Shown here piece after piece: positions 7,653-17,416 of a DNA stretch of 45,761 bases (position 1 is its first letter; each line of letters starts with the position of its first letter). Source of the DNA: an uncultured Clostridia bacterium (GTDB lineage: Bacteria; Bacillota; Clostridia; Oscillospirales; Acutalibacteraceae); the NCBI GenBank assembly GCA_937884995.1, contig CAKZZL010000026.1:1-45761 (forward strand), written 5' to 3'. The notes beneath the pieces are model-generated. The model had not been told where the DNA came from. It searched no databases and saw nothing but the letters and a program-made list of their open reading frames with translations. The position numbers and the translations under genes are program-made.

Positions 7653-7666
7653 TAAAGGTAAAAGAT

Positions 7667-8581
7667 ATGGAGTTTTCACATATCCCGGTATTGTTTGACG
7701 AAACAATAGATTCACTTGATATAAAGGCTAACGGACTTTATGTTGACTGTACCTGCGGCGGAGCAGGCCACTCAAGTGAAATTTTAAGAAGACTTGATAA
7801 AGGGCACTTGATTGCGATAGACAGAGATCCTGATGCGATAGAAGTCATTAAGGAAAGAATAGGCAATGACCCAAGAGTAGAAACCGTACATGACAGCTTC
7901 AATAATATAAAAGCAATAATGGCTGATCGTAAGGCTGATGGAATCCTTGCTGATTTGGGAGTCAGTTCATTTCAACTTGACAATCCGGACAGGGGCTTTT
8001 CTTTTCACTCCGATGCGAAACTCGACATGAGGATGAGCAAGAAAGGAAAAAGCGCTTACGATGTAGTGAATAATTACTCTTATGAAGAACTTGCAAATAT
8101 ACTTTTTAAATATGGTGAAGAACAATTTGCAAGAAAGATAGCAAAAAATATAGTTGAGAGCAGAGAAGAAAGCCCTATAGAGACAACTTTGCAACTTGCA
8201 GAGATAATCAAAATGTCATATCCTGCAAAATTCAGAAGAAACGGACATCCGGCAAGAAAAAGTTTCCAAGCTATACGGATAGAAGTTAATGATGAGCTTT
8301 CAACTCTGGCAGAAGCAGTCGAAGATATGTTTTCCTGCTTAAGGGCATCAGGCAGATTATCAATAATAACCTTCCATTCTCTGGAGGACAAAACAGTCAA
8401 AGAAAAATTCAGAGAATTTACACAAGGATGCACATGCCCCAAGGATTTTCCAGTTTGTGTATGCGGTAAAAAGCCGAGAGGAAAAATCATAAACAGGGGA
8501 CTTACAGCAAAAGAAAATGAATTATCAGAAAATCAAAGGAGCCGAAGCGCTCGACTCCGTACCATAGAAAAAATTGATTAG
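7667..8581 (+). CDS. rsmH: 16S rRNA (cytosine-1402 N4)-methyltransferase RsmH
   Basis: RsmH methylates the N4 position of C1402 in the ribosomal P site using S-adenosylmethionine. The 304-residue protein has the signature N-terminus HIPVLFDETID, the nucleotide-binding DCTCGGAGHS, IDRDPDA, the LADLGVSSFQLD motif, DRGFSFHSDAKLDMRM and the C-terminal SIITFHSLEDK. A Cys-rich stretch (CTCPKDFPVCVCG) near the C-terminus is normal for Firmicutes. It sits in its usual place between mraZ and ftsL. Confidence 0.96.
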   Translation: MEFSHIPVLFDETIDSLDIKANGLYVDCTCGGAGHSSEILRRLDKGHLIAIDRDPDAIEVIKERIGNDPRVETVHDSFNNIKAIMADRKADGILADLGVSSFQLDNPDRGFSFHSDAKLDMRMSKKGKSAYDVVNNYSYEELANILFKYGEEQFARKIAKNIVESREESPIETTLQLAEIIKMSYPAKFRRNGHPARKSFQAIRIEVNDELSTLAEAVEDMFSCLRASGRLSIITFHSLEDKTVKEKFREFTQGCTCPKDFPVCVCGKKPRGKIINRGLTAKENELSENQRSRSARLRTIEKID

Positions 8582-8592
8582 GGGATTTTGGA

Positions 8593-9114
8593 ATGACACA
8601 GCAGATGAGGAACATTTCACGCAGCCCGGTTCGCACAAACGCGAATACCTATACTAGAGGAAACGCTGCTCCCAAAATTGAACACAAGCCTTCGGTTAAC
8701 AGAAAACTAACTGCTTTACCTCCTCGCTTTGAATCATTCAAGCAAAGAAAAGAACAAATAAGCGTTAACAACAAAAAGGCAATAAAGATATCTGCAGTGG
8801 CATTAACGATGGTTATGCTTTTTGCTTTCATGATATTCAGCAGAGTTCAGCTCGATGAAATCAATCGAAATATTGCTGCAACCGAAAAACAAATCGAAAT
8901 AGTTAACAGCAAAAATGTTGAACTTAATATGGAACTTAACGAAATGATTTCCATAGAGAAGGTAGAAGAATATGCGGTTAACAATTTAGGAATGGTTAAG
9001 GTTCAGGACTATCAGGTTGTTTATGTTGATTTGTCAGACGATGACAGAGTTTTGATGGCCGGCGGTAAGGAGACAATGGAGAGCAAAACCGTAACCAGAG
9101 CTGCAGATGATTAA
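8593..9114 (+). CDS. ftsL: FtsL-like bitopic septum protein
   Basis: The 173-residue protein has a basic, proline-containing cytoplasmic part (1-57), one membrane segment at about 58-80 (ISAVALTMVMLFAFMIF) and then a heptad-rich extracytoplasmic coiled coil (about 84-120) ending in a conserved-looking NLGMVK motif. This is the architecture of FtsL/DivIC proteins, which pair with DivIB and activate the septal synthase FtsW with its transpeptidase. Sequence identity in this family is low, so the assignment rests on topology and its place between rsmH and the class B PBP. Confidence 0.85.
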   Translation: MTQQMRNISRSPVRTNANTYTRGNAAPKIEHKPSVNRKLTALPPRFESFKQRKEQISVNNKKAIKISAVALTMVMLFAFMIFSRVQLDEINRNIAATEKQIEIVNSKNVELNMELNEMISIEKVEEYAVNNLGMVKVQDYQVVYVDLSDDDRVLMAGGKETMESKTVTRAADD

Positions 9115-9209
9115 ATATATATTTGAGACAAAAGAGAGTTGAGAATACTTGACTCTCGTTGTTTTCGTATATAGGGGAAATAAAAATTGTAACGAAGGGA
9201 GTGCGAAAC

Positions 9210-11432
9210 ATGAATAAAAGAGTAACTAAAGAACTTAAGAGCCGTTCTTTAATAGCATTTGGCATTTTGTGTTTGGCGCTCGTTGTAGTTATAGGAAATC
9301 TCTTTTGGGTATCCGTAATCCATGGGGAAGAATATAAGCTTAAAGCCGAGAGACAGCAATTAAGCGATACCGTGCTTACCGCCAGAAGAGGCTGCATATA
9401 TGATTCAAACATGAAGGTTCTTGCACAAAGTGCATCTGCCTATCTTGTATATATCAATCCATCCAAAATCTTGAGTGATGAACAAAAGAAACTCGTAGTA
9501 GACGGGCTTGTTGACATCCTTGAACTGGATGAGGAAACCGTTGAGGCAAAAGCATCAAAAGAAAACAGCTCATATGAGAAAATAATCGGGCAAATAAATC
9601 AAAATAAGAGAGATCAGCTGAGAGAATATATCTCAGATCATTCAAAAGAAAAACTTAATGAAATTATCGGAATAGATGCCGATACAAAGAGATATTATCC
9701 TCTTGATTCCTTTGCATCCACAGTTATAGGTTTTACGGGATCAGGTGATACCGGGCTTTCGGGCCTTGAGCTTTATTATAACGAGGATCTCACAGGTTCT
9801 TCGGGACGTTCAATTTCGGCTAAAAATGCCCGCGCACAAACAATGGAAAGTGACTATGAACAGCTTTTTGAGCCTACTGACGGATATAGCCTTGTCCTTA
9901 CGATAGACGAAGTCATCCAATATTACCTTGAACAGCAACTCGGACAGGCCATCGAGGAAACAGGAGCAAAATATGCTTATGGTATTGTTATGGATGTCGA
10001 AACAGGCGCAATACTCGGTATGTCCACAATGCCTGATTATAACTTGAACGCGCCATATAAGATAGCAACAAACAGTGTACTTGAAGCGATAAATGAACTT
10101 GAGACAGATGAAGAAAAGGCCCAGGCTACAAGCGATGCACAGTTCGCTCAATGGAGAAACAGAGCCGTAAGTGACTCTTTTGAACCCGGTTCCACATTCA
10201 AACTTTTTGTTGCTGCCGCAGGTCTGGAAGAAGGCCTTATTACAGATCAAAGCACATATACCTGCACAAGTGCTTTGCAGATTGCAAATTACACATATCA
10301 CTGTTATCACAGCACTGCACACGGAGTTCAGAGCCTGCATCAGGCATTGCCGAATTCCTGTAATACTTTCTTTATTACACTCGGACAAAATTTAGGTAAA
10401 GACAAGTTCTTCAAATACTTTGAGGCATTCGGATTCACACAAAAAACAGGAATAGATTTGCCTGCAGAGGCTTCACCTGTTGAAAACACCACATACCACG
10501 GACTCAGCAAACTCGGCAAGGTGCAACTTGCATCATCATCATTCGGCCAGTCTTTCCAGATAACACCAATACAACTTGTAACTGCTGTAGCATCTTTTGC
10601 AAATGAAGGAAAACTTATGACTCCTTATCTTGTGGCGAAAGTAGTTGACTCCGAAGGTAATCTCATCAGTGAGACGACACCGACAGTAAAAAGACAGGTA
10701 GTATCAAAATCAACTGCAGATACAATTGCATCTCTTATGGAAGAGGTTGTTATAAGCGGAACAGCGAAGAATGCATATGTATCCGGATATCATGTCTGCG
10801 GTAAAACCGGTACCAGTGATAAGCTTACAAGCGAAGGACAGGTACTTGCATCATTTGTAGGATTTGCACCCAAAGACAATCCTAAAATCGCTGTACTTAT
10901 AACTATAGATGAACCTCAGGTTTACGGTGCATCAACAGGTGGTTCTGCTGCCGCCCCTGTTGCCGGTCGAGTATTTGAAACAATACTTCAATATATGAAT
11001 GTCGATCCGGAATATGAAGATTCGGAATCTTCAGCTTCTTCCGCAAGCGTTCCGAATCTTGTCGGCAAAACGCCAGCAGAGGCCAAAAATGCAGTTTCTA
11101 ATTACTCAGTACACATAGTCGGAGAGGGAGAGGAAGTAGTATCTCAGGTTCCGGCTCCCGGACAGGCTATCGAAAAAGGCGGAGTAATAGTTCTTTATAC
11201 ATCAGATGATGCCGAGAGACTTACGGGTGAAGTTCCTGATTTGAGCGGACTTACGGTATCAGACGCAAAACGCATTGCAATAAGTGCCGGATTTAACATA
11301 AAAATAACCGGACTTACACAATCATCCAATGATGCAATATCATACAAACAAAGTGTTGAAGCAGGCTCCAAAGCAGAACTGGGTTCAAGTCTAACCGTAT
11401 ACTTCAAATCTACGGATGCATTGGCGGATTAA
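9210..11432 (+). CDS. Class B penicillin-binding protein with two PASTA domains (FtsI/SpoVD type)
   Basis: A membrane-anchored DD-transpeptidase cross-linking septal or spore peptidoglycan with FtsW. The 740-residue protein has one membrane helix (about 13-35), a dimerisation domain beginning ARRGCIYD, and a transpeptidase domain with the three active-site motifs: STFK at 328 (nucleophile Ser328), SCN at 383 and KTG at 532. Two PASTA repeats (about 614-665 and 680-738) close the protein, as in SpoVD and Pbp2B. The ATG at 9210 has an AAGGGAG site; the in-frame TTG at 9159 has none. Only one such gene is present, so division and sporulation roles cannot be told apart. Confidence 0.93.
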   Translation: MNKRVTKELKSRSLIAFGILCLALVVVIGNLFWVSVIHGEEYKLKAERQQLSDTVLTARRGCIYDSNMKVLAQSASAYLVYINPSKILSDEQKKLVVDGLVDILELDEETVEAKASKENSSYEKIIGQINQNKRDQLREYISDHSKEKLNEIIGIDADTKRYYPLDSFASTVIGFTGSGDTGLSGLELYYNEDLTGSSGRSISAKNARAQTMESDYEQLFEPTDGYSLVLTIDEVIQYYLEQQLGQAIEETGAKYAYGIVMDVETGAILGMSTMPDYNLNAPYKIATNSVLEAINELETDEEKAQATSDAQFAQWRNRAVSDSFEPGSTFKLFVAAAGLEEGLITDQSTYTCTSALQIANYTYHCYHSTAHGVQSLHQALPNSCNTFFITLGQNLGKDKFFKYFEAFGFTQKTGIDLPAEASPVENTTYHGLSKLGKVQLASSSFGQSFQITPIQLVTAVASFANEGKLMTPYLVAKVVDSEGNLISETTPTVKRQVVSKSTADTIASLMEEVVISGTAKNAYVSGYHVCGKTGTSDKLTSEGQVLASFVGFAPKDNPKIAVLITIDEPQVYGASTGGSAAAPVAGRVFETILQYMNVDPEYEDSESSASSASVPNLVGKTPAEAKNAVSNYSVHIVGEGEEVVSQVPAPGQAIEKGGVIVLYTSDDAERLTGEVPDLSGLTVSDAKRIAISAGFNIKITGLTQSSNDAISYKQSVEAGSKAELGSSLTVYFKSTDALAD

Positions 11433-11444
11433 AGGATAATAAAA

Positions 11445-12800
11445 ATGAATCTCAGTATAAAAGAAGTCGCAAGAGCGCTTGGCACTGAATGCGACTGTGA
11501 AGATAGAATAAACAGAATATCAATTGACAGCAGAGATGTTGATAAAAATACTCTATTCTTTGCTATTAAAGGCGAACATTATGATGCCCATGATTTCGTT
11601 AGCGGCATCCAGGACAAAGTTGCTGCAGTAGTCATAAGTAAAGAGATGAACTGCAGTTGCCCGGTAATCAAAGTAACTGATACAAAAGATGCTTTTTTGA
11701 AACTTGCCAACTATTACAGGAAAAGCTTTAAGAATCTTATAGTTATAGGGCTGACAGGCTCTGTCGGGAAAACAACAACCAAAGAAATGACAGCTTGTGT
11801 AATGGCTCAGAAATATAAGACATTAAAGACAGAAGGCAATTTCAATAACGAAATCGGTATGCCGAAGACCATATTCAGACTCGATGAAAGTACACGTTGT
11901 GCCGTAATCGAGATGGGAATGAGTGCTTTCGGTGAAATCTCAGCACTATCAAAAACTGCAGAGCCTGATGCCGCCATAATAACAAACATAGGTGTTTCTC
12001 ATATTGAAAACCTTGGTTCCAGAGATGGTATATTCAAGGCAAAAATGGAAATGAGAGACGGACTAAAAGCCGGAGCACCTTTAATTGTCAACGGTGATGA
12101 CGATAAACTGGTGACTGTTGATGAAGATAAGTTCAAAGTTTTGACATATGGTATAAACAACAAATCTTCATATATGAAGGCATATGATATTTTCCAGGAC
12201 GGGCTTGATACCAAATTTATTGCCGAATGCGAAGGAATTAAAGAAGAAGTAAGGATTCCTACAGTAGGATTGCATAACGTATATGATGCAATAGCAGCAC
12301 TTACGGTCGGCATGCAATTCGGCGTAAGCCTTAAAGATGGAGCGTTGGGTCTCAGAAATTATGAACCATCAGGAATGAGACAGAAAATAACGGAAGTAAA
12401 TGATATTACCTTCATTGAGGATTGTTATAATGCGGCTGTTGATTCACAAAAAGCAGGACTGAACACATTGGTTTCAATTGCTTCAGGCAGGAAAATAGCT
12501 GTTCTCGGAGATATGCTCGAGATGGGATTTTTCAGTGAACAGGGCCATAGGGAAGTAGGAGAATATGCTGCTGAAAAGAATGTTGATATTCTCATAACTT
12601 TCGGCAAGGAATCACACTTTATGGCAGACAGCGCAAGAAGAGCCGGACTTGAAAATGTTGTAGAGTTCGAAGAACGCACAGAACTGACTGATTATCTTAT
12701 GAATACAATAAAAAAAGGCGATACCATAATTTTCAAGGCAAGTCATGGTATGCATCTCGAACAGGTTATTTATGACATTTATGATAAATTAAAGGGGTAG
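11445..12800 (+). CDS. murF: UDP-N-acetylmuramoyl-tripeptide-D-alanyl-D-alanine ligase
   Basis: MurF adds the D-Ala-D-Ala dipeptide to the UDP-MurNAc-tripeptide, the last cytoplasmic step of precursor synthesis. The 451-residue protein shows the three Mur ligase parts: an N-terminal substrate domain (RISIDSRDVDKNTLFFAIKG), the ATP-binding LTGSVGKTTTKE followed by EGNFNNEIGMP and VIEMGMS, and a C-terminal domain beginning EPSGMRQ with the DCYNA motif. It follows the PBP gene by 12 bases. The usual neighbouring ligase gene murE is not between them. Confidence 0.95.
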   Translation: MNLSIKEVARALGTECDCEDRINRISIDSRDVDKNTLFFAIKGEHYDAHDFVSGIQDKVAAVVISKEMNCSCPVIKVTDTKDAFLKLANYYRKSFKNLIVIGLTGSVGKTTTKEMTACVMAQKYKTLKTEGNFNNEIGMPKTIFRLDESTRCAVIEMGMSAFGEISALSKTAEPDAAIITNIGVSHIENLGSRDGIFKAKMEMRDGLKAGAPLIVNGDDDKLVTVDEDKFKVLTYGINNKSSYMKAYDIFQDGLDTKFIAECEGIKEEVRIPTVGLHNVYDAIAALTVGMQFGVSLKDGALGLRNYEPSGMRQKITEVNDITFIEDCYNAAVDSQKAGLNTLVSIASGRKIAVLGDMLEMGFFSEQGHREVGEYAAEKNVDILITFGKESHFMADSARRAGLENVVEFEERTELTDYLMNTIKKGDTIIFKASHGMHLEQVIYDIYDKLKG

Positions 12801-12808
12801 AATGGACA

Positions 12809-13837
12809 ATGAACATCTATTTGGCACTTGCTTTATCAGCTTTATTAAGTTTTGTAATTTCATTTGCCCTGGGATTTGCAGTAATTCCCTGGCTCAGAAA
12901 GCTTAAATTCGGTCAAACGATACTTGAGGAAGGCCCCGTATGGCATAAATCCAAGCAGGGAACTCCCACAATGGGCGGGATTATGTTCATAATCTCCACA
13001 ATCATATCTACAATTGTTGTTTTTTTAACAGATTACCTGCTTAAAGGCTCAATTTTCTCAAGCGGATCCGTTATTGAAAGCCAGATGAAAGTTAAACTGG
13101 TTGCGGGAATGGCTCTTGCGATCGGATTTGGTATCATCGGATTTGCTGATGACTATATAAAGGTGGTAAAGAAAAGAAACTTAGGTCTTACAATCATTCA
13201 AAAGACTGTGGCACAAATGCTTTTGATGTTCGGATACCTTCTTACTTTGACATTAAATCATCTTACATATATTAAGATACCTTTTGTCGGTGCTGTGGAA
13301 CTTTCATGGTTTTCGTGGATATTCGGCATATGCGTAATTTACGGAACGGTCAATGCAGTCAATTTCACTGACGGAATTGACGGACTTTGCGCCGGTGTAA
13401 CATCAATAACCGCCATTGCATTTGTCGTTGCAGCACTTATGAGTAAGTTCCTTGGCGTTAGTGTTCTTGCTGCAGCTCTTTTTGGAGGATGTGTGGGATA
13501 TCTTATCTGGAACTACTATCCTGCAAAAGTAATGATGGGCGACACAGGTTCCATGTTCCTCGGAGGTCTTGTTGTGGCACTTGCATATGCTATAGACTGC
13601 CCGCTTATACTTCTCCTTTTCGGCTTATTGTATGTTATAGAGGGACTTTCGGACGTCCTTCAGATTGGATATTTCAAGATTACACACGGCAAGAGAATTT
13701 TCAAGATGGCACCTATACATCACCACTTTGAAATGTGCGGATGGAAAGAAAGAAAAATCGTTACGGTTTTCTCATTGGTGAATTTAATCGGTTGTATAGC
13801 CGGACTTTTGATATATTATTTCGGAATCGTAAAATAA
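12809..13837 (+). CDS. mraY: Phospho-MurNAc-pentapeptide transferase
   Basis: MraY transfers phospho-MurNAc-pentapeptide to undecaprenyl phosphate, making lipid I in the membrane. The 342-residue protein has about ten membrane helices and the conserved cytoplasmic motifs PTMGG, FADDYIKV, NAVNFTDGIDGL, GDTGSM and the HHHFE loop that binds the uridine diphosphate sugar. The ATG at 12809 is eight bases after the murF stop. A second ATG at 12802 is out of frame. Confidence 0.96.
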   Translation: MNIYLALALSALLSFVISFALGFAVIPWLRKLKFGQTILEEGPVWHKSKQGTPTMGGIMFIISTIISTIVVFLTDYLLKGSIFSSGSVIESQMKVKLVAGMALAIGFGIIGFADDYIKVVKKRNLGLTIIQKTVAQMLLMFGYLLTLTLNHLTYIKIPFVGAVELSWFSWIFGICVIYGTVNAVNFTDGIDGLCAGVTSITAIAFVVAALMSKFLGVSVLAAALFGGCVGYLIWNYYPAKVMMGDTGSMFLGGLVVALAYAIDCPLILLLFGLLYVIEGLSDVLQIGYFKITHGKRIFKMAPIHHHFEMCGWKERKIVTVFSLVNLIGCIAGLLIYYFGIVK

Positions 13838-13861
13838 AAAATATTAATGCAGGTGAGGGAA

Positions 13862-15106
13862 ATGGCTGAAAAAGTCAAGCAAGTCGCTGAAAACAGACAA
13901 AAAAAACAAGGCTCATTGTCAAAATACATTGCAAAAGGGCCTATTGATATTCCTTTCTTCGGCGCGCTCATGGCTGTTGTTGCCATAGGCCTTATTATGC
14001 TTTTCTCAGCTTCCTACACATATAGTTATTACAACAGAGACAGCAGTTATTCGATTATCGTAAGACAGTTGATTTATGATGCAATAGGAATCGCAATCAT
14101 GATTTTTGTTTCAAAGATGAACTCAAATGTCTTCAGATATATTGCTGCAATTTCAACTCCCATCGCTTATGTTCTTTTGATTGCTGTTCTTTTCTGGCCT
14201 GAATATAAGGCGGGATTCAAACGCTGGATTTGGTTCAAATCATTTACTTTCCAGCCTTCTGAGATTGCAAAAATCGCACTTGTATTAACACTTGCATTGC
14301 TTCTTGAAAAAAACAGAAATGTAACCATAGGTAAAGTGCCAAGCGAACTAAAACTTTCAAAAAAAATATACGAGCTGACAGAGGGCAAATTTACTATATA
14401 TAAATCATTCACATACTTGATTGGATATGGAATTCTTATTGTGTTTTATATCGGCCTTATATATGCGGAACATCACGTTTCCGGTACTATACTTGTAGCC
14501 CTTTTAAGCCTTGTAATGCTTTATCTGGGAGAAGTGAAAAAAGGCTGGTTTTACCTGGCCATAGGGGTTATTGCCATTGGGGTTATATTTATTATTGCAA
14601 ACCCGAGCTTTCTGGCAAATTATGCAAGTGAAAGAATCACTGCATGGCTGGATAAAGACTATGATCCTATGGGAGCAAGATGGCAAACCAATAATGCTTT
14701 GTATGCAATAGGTTCCGGAGGATTTACAGGAACAGGTCTAACTTTCTCAAAACAGAAGCACCTATACGTTTCCGAGCCACAGAATGACTTCATTTTCTCT
14801 ATCGTTTGCGAAGAGCTCGGATTCGTAGGTGCTGTGTTGATAATATTACTTTTCGCTTATCTTATATATCGCGCAATAAAGATAGGCCAGAGAGCAAATG
14901 ACAGATTTTCGGCCATGCTCGCAATGGGAATAGCGTTCCAGGTAGGCATTCAGGTTGCTTTGAATATAGCAGTTGTCAGTGACCTTATACCCAATACAGG
15001 AATCTCACTTCCATTCTTCTCTGCGGGGGGTACATCGGCAGTACTTCTCTTTGCGGAGATGGGCATGATTTTATCCATTTCAAGAACATCGCGTATAAAG
15101 GGGTAA
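13862..15106 (+). CDS. ftsW: SEDS-family glycosyltransferase FtsW
   Basis: FtsW polymerises lipid II into glycan strands at the septum together with a class B PBP. The protein has a basic cytoplasmic N-terminus, about ten membrane helices, and SEDS landmarks: KRWIWFKSFTFQPSEIAK, the extracytoplasmic loop containing GGFTGTG and QNDFIFSIVCEELG, and the late motif GISLPFFSAGGTS. I place the start at the ATG at 13862 (414 residues), which has AGGTGAGG four to eleven bases upstream; the in-frame ATG at 13847 has no such site. It follows mraY directly; the murD gene commonly found here is absent. Confidence 0.94.
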   Translation: MAEKVKQVAENRQKKQGSLSKYIAKGPIDIPFFGALMAVVAIGLIMLFSASYTYSYYNRDSSYSIIVRQLIYDAIGIAIMIFVSKMNSNVFRYIAAISTPIAYVLLIAVLFWPEYKAGFKRWIWFKSFTFQPSEIAKIALVLTLALLLEKNRNVTIGKVPSELKLSKKIYELTEGKFTIYKSFTYLIGYGILIVFYIGLIYAEHHVSGTILVALLSLVMLYLGEVKKGWFYLAIGVIAIGVIFIIANPSFLANYASERITAWLDKDYDPMGARWQTNNALYAIGSGGFTGTGLTFSKQKHLYVSEPQNDFIFSIVCEELGFVGAVLIILLFAYLIYRAIKIGQRANDRFSAMLAMGIAFQVGIQVALNIAVVSDLIPNTGISLPFFSAGGTSAVLLFAEMGMILSISRTSRIKG

Positions 15107-15109
15107 AAA

Positions 15110-16225
15110 ATGAGAATTTTATTTGCATGCGGAGGAACAGGCGGACATATTAATCCTGCTCTGGCAGTCGCAAAGGAAATAAAAAGAAGATATCCGGATG
15201 CAGAAATCCTCTTTATCGGAACCAAAGGCCGTATGGAAGAAAAGATTGTACCGGCAGCCGGATTCGAAATAAAAGCAGTTGAGATGAACGGCCTTTCAAG
15301 AAAGAAAAACCTTAAAGGCGTAATCAGCAATATAAAGGTGCTTTTAATGGCAATAAAAGCATCAAGCAAAGCAAAGAAGATTATTAAGGACTTCTCTCCT
15401 GATGTGGCAGTCGGATTCGGCGGATATGTATCTCAGCCTGTTATACGAGCTGCACACAAACTGAAAGTTCCATGCTGTATACATGAACAAAATGCATATC
15501 CCGGAGTAGCAAATAAGGCACTTGCAAAAATTGCAGATAAAGTGATGCTGACCTCACAGGAAGCAGAAAAGTACATGAAATGCAAGTATCCGCCTGTCGT
15601 TACGGGACTTCCGGTTAGAAAAGAAATTATTATGGCAGACAAGAAAAATGCCAGAGAAAAACTCGGAGTCAGGGATGATGAGATCCTTGTCTTATCAATG
15701 GGCGGTTCGCTTGGAGCCAATATCATAAATAACTCCGTTGTCGAAATGCTTGAAAGCCTGCATGACGAACCAAAGTTTCGATTTATACATGCAACAGGAC
15801 AATTCGGTAAATGGGTTCCCGACAAACTCAAAAAAAAGTCTGTTCCATTCGGTCCGGGTACAAATATCGATTTAAGAGAATATATTGACGATATGGAAGT
15901 TTGCATGCCGGCTTGTGATATTGTCATAAGCAGGGCAGGCGCCAGCTCTGTAAGTGAAATAAGCGCGCTTGCAAAACCTTCAATAATTATTCCTTCACCG
16001 AATGTTGCCGAAAACCATCAATATCATAATGCGATGACTTTGGCCCATAACGGAGGAGCTATCCTTCTTGAAGAAAAAGATATTGTGGAAGGCAGCCTCA
16101 CGAATGCAGTGAAGGATTTGATTGATAATCCTGAAAAACTCATTGAAATATCTGAAAAAGCAAGAGAGAATTCAAAGACAGATGCTTTGGATAATATTTG
16201 CAAAGTGATTCTTTCATTCACATAA
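15110..16225 (+). CDS. murG: Lipid II synthase (UDP-GlcNAc transferase) MurG
   Basis: MurG, a peripheral membrane GT28 glycosyltransferase, adds N-acetylglucosamine to lipid I to form lipid II. The 371-residue protein has the N-terminal glycine-rich GGTGGHINPALA, the acceptor-side GFGGYVSQP and HEQNAYPG, and in the donor domain SMGGSLGA and ISRAGASSVSEI. It starts four bases after ftsW, next to the enzyme that uses its product. Confidence 0.96.
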   Translation: MRILFACGGTGGHINPALAVAKEIKRRYPDAEILFIGTKGRMEEKIVPAAGFEIKAVEMNGLSRKKNLKGVISNIKVLLMAIKASSKAKKIIKDFSPDVAVGFGGYVSQPVIRAAHKLKVPCCIHEQNAYPGVANKALAKIADKVMLTSQEAEKYMKCKYPPVVTGLPVRKEIIMADKKNAREKLGVRDDEILVLSMGGSLGANIINNSVVEMLESLHDEPKFRFIHATGQFGKWVPDKLKKKSVPFGPGTNIDLREYIDDMEVCMPACDIVISRAGASSVSEISALAKPSIIIPSPNVAENHQYHNAMTLAHNGGAILLEEKDIVEGSLTNAVKDLIDNPEKLIEISEKARENSKTDALDNICKVILSFT

Positions 16226-16246
16226 TTCTTGAAAGGGGAATGTGCC

Positions 16247-17287
16247 ATGGCAGATAGAAGAAAAAGCCGTGCAAACGAAAAAACAAAAAAGAATAAAGCA
16301 CAAAATCCCCAAAGAACTCCGGTTAGCGGTAGCGTTACTAACTACAGACCAGAGCGCAGCAGTCAGCTCTCCGCAGATGAGAGAATTATCAACAGAGCCA
16401 AAGAAAGACAAAGAAAAAGAAAACGTAAGGCCCTTATTGTAAGGTCAATAACCTGCCTTATTTTTGCCGTAGTCGCAATAACGGTAACACTGCTTGTCTT
16501 TTTCCATGTTAACACTATAGAGGTAACAGGAGATCCGGTCTATTCTGACAGTGACATAATCTTAGAATCCGGAATAGAACTCGGAGACAATCTCATCTTT
16601 GTTTCAAACAAGAAGGCAAATAACAAGCTTATTGTTAATATGCCGTATATAGATTCCGTTAAAGTAAAGAAACATCTTCCTTCGACAATCGAAATAAATG
16701 TTAAAGAAACAAAGGCAGTTTTTGCTGTCATGTCTGAAGACGGGAGCTATACGCTCCTTGATAAAAATGGAAAAGTCCTCGAGAGCGGGCTTGAATTCAC
16801 TGCAGAGAATATAATGACAGTGGATCTCGGCAAAATAAATTCAATGGAAATCGGATATGTCATTGAAACGGAAAATGAAGATACCATTGAAAGACTGAGA
16901 TCAATATATGATGCCCTTATAGAAACCGGACTTGAAGGAATAACATTCGTTGACTTAAGCAATGCTTACGACACAACACTTGTATATGAGGGAAGAATCA
17001 CTCTTTTGCTTGGCGAAACAACAAACTCAAACTTAGTCGATAAACTTGCGCTCGGCAAGAGCGCGATAGATACACAAAATGATGAAAGCACTCAATACAA
17101 AGGAACTTTGAATCTCACCGTTGATAAAAAAGGATATTGGTCTGAAGATATTTCAACTACAGAAGCAGTAAGTGAGGAAACGGAGACCGTAACAAATGAA
17201 AATGGTGAAATAGTAGAGGAAAAAGAAGGCAGCTCGGACGATAAAACATCAGAAGAAAAGTCTGAAACTGAAAAAAGTCAGGATTAA
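16247..17287 (+). CDS. ftsQ: Cell division protein DivIB/FtsQ
   Basis: A bitopic protein of the FtsQLB regulatory complex. The 346-residue product has an Arg/Lys-rich cytoplasmic part (1-65), a membrane helix (about 66-88), a POTRA domain starting VNTIEVTGDPVYSD, a beta domain (KKHLPSTIEINVKET and onward) and a long Glu/Ser/Thr-rich tail of about 50 residues. The ATG at 16247 has AAAGGGG eight bases upstream, preferred to the in-frame TTG at 16229. It closes the mraZ operon; a separate promoter precedes ftsZ. The acidic tail is low-complexity and probably flexible. Confidence 0.88.
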   Translation: MADRRKSRANEKTKKNKAQNPQRTPVSGSVTNYRPERSSQLSADERIINRAKERQRKRKRKALIVRSITCLIFAVVAITVTLLVFFHVNTIEVTGDPVYSDSDIILESGIELGDNLIFVSNKKANNKLIVNMPYIDSVKVKKHLPSTIEINVKETKAVFAVMSEDGSYTLLDKNGKVLESGLEFTAENIMTVDLGKINSMEIGYVIETENEDTIERLRSIYDALIETGLEGITFVDLSNAYDTTLVYEGRITLLLGETTNSNLVDKLALGKSAIDTQNDESTQYKGTLNLTVDKKGYWSEDISTTEAVSEETETVTNENGEIVEEKEGSSDDKTSEEKSETEKSQD

Positions 17288-17331
17288 TTAATAAATATAT
17301 ATAAAAATAAAGAGATATATTCTAAAAAATA

Positions 17332-17360
17332 TTGCAAAAAAAATATAAAAATGATACAAT
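17332..17360 (+). promoter_or_regulatory. Promoter of ftsZ
   Basis: TTGCAA (17332-17337) and TACAAT (17355-17360) are 17 bases apart, about 50 bases before the AGGAGG site of ftsZ, in an otherwise very AT-rich gap. It would allow ftsZ to be expressed independently of the mraZ operon. Confidence 0.55.
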
Positions 17361-17416
17361 AACCTATAACTATAATGAGATAGGTATGAAAATTTATATA
17401 AACAGGAGGATCCAGC

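Noticed and set aside
9159..9209. N-terminal extension of the PBP gene from a TTG
   Set aside because: No Shine-Dalgarno site, whereas the ATG at 9210 has AAGGGAG and gives a normal cytoplasmic N-terminus.
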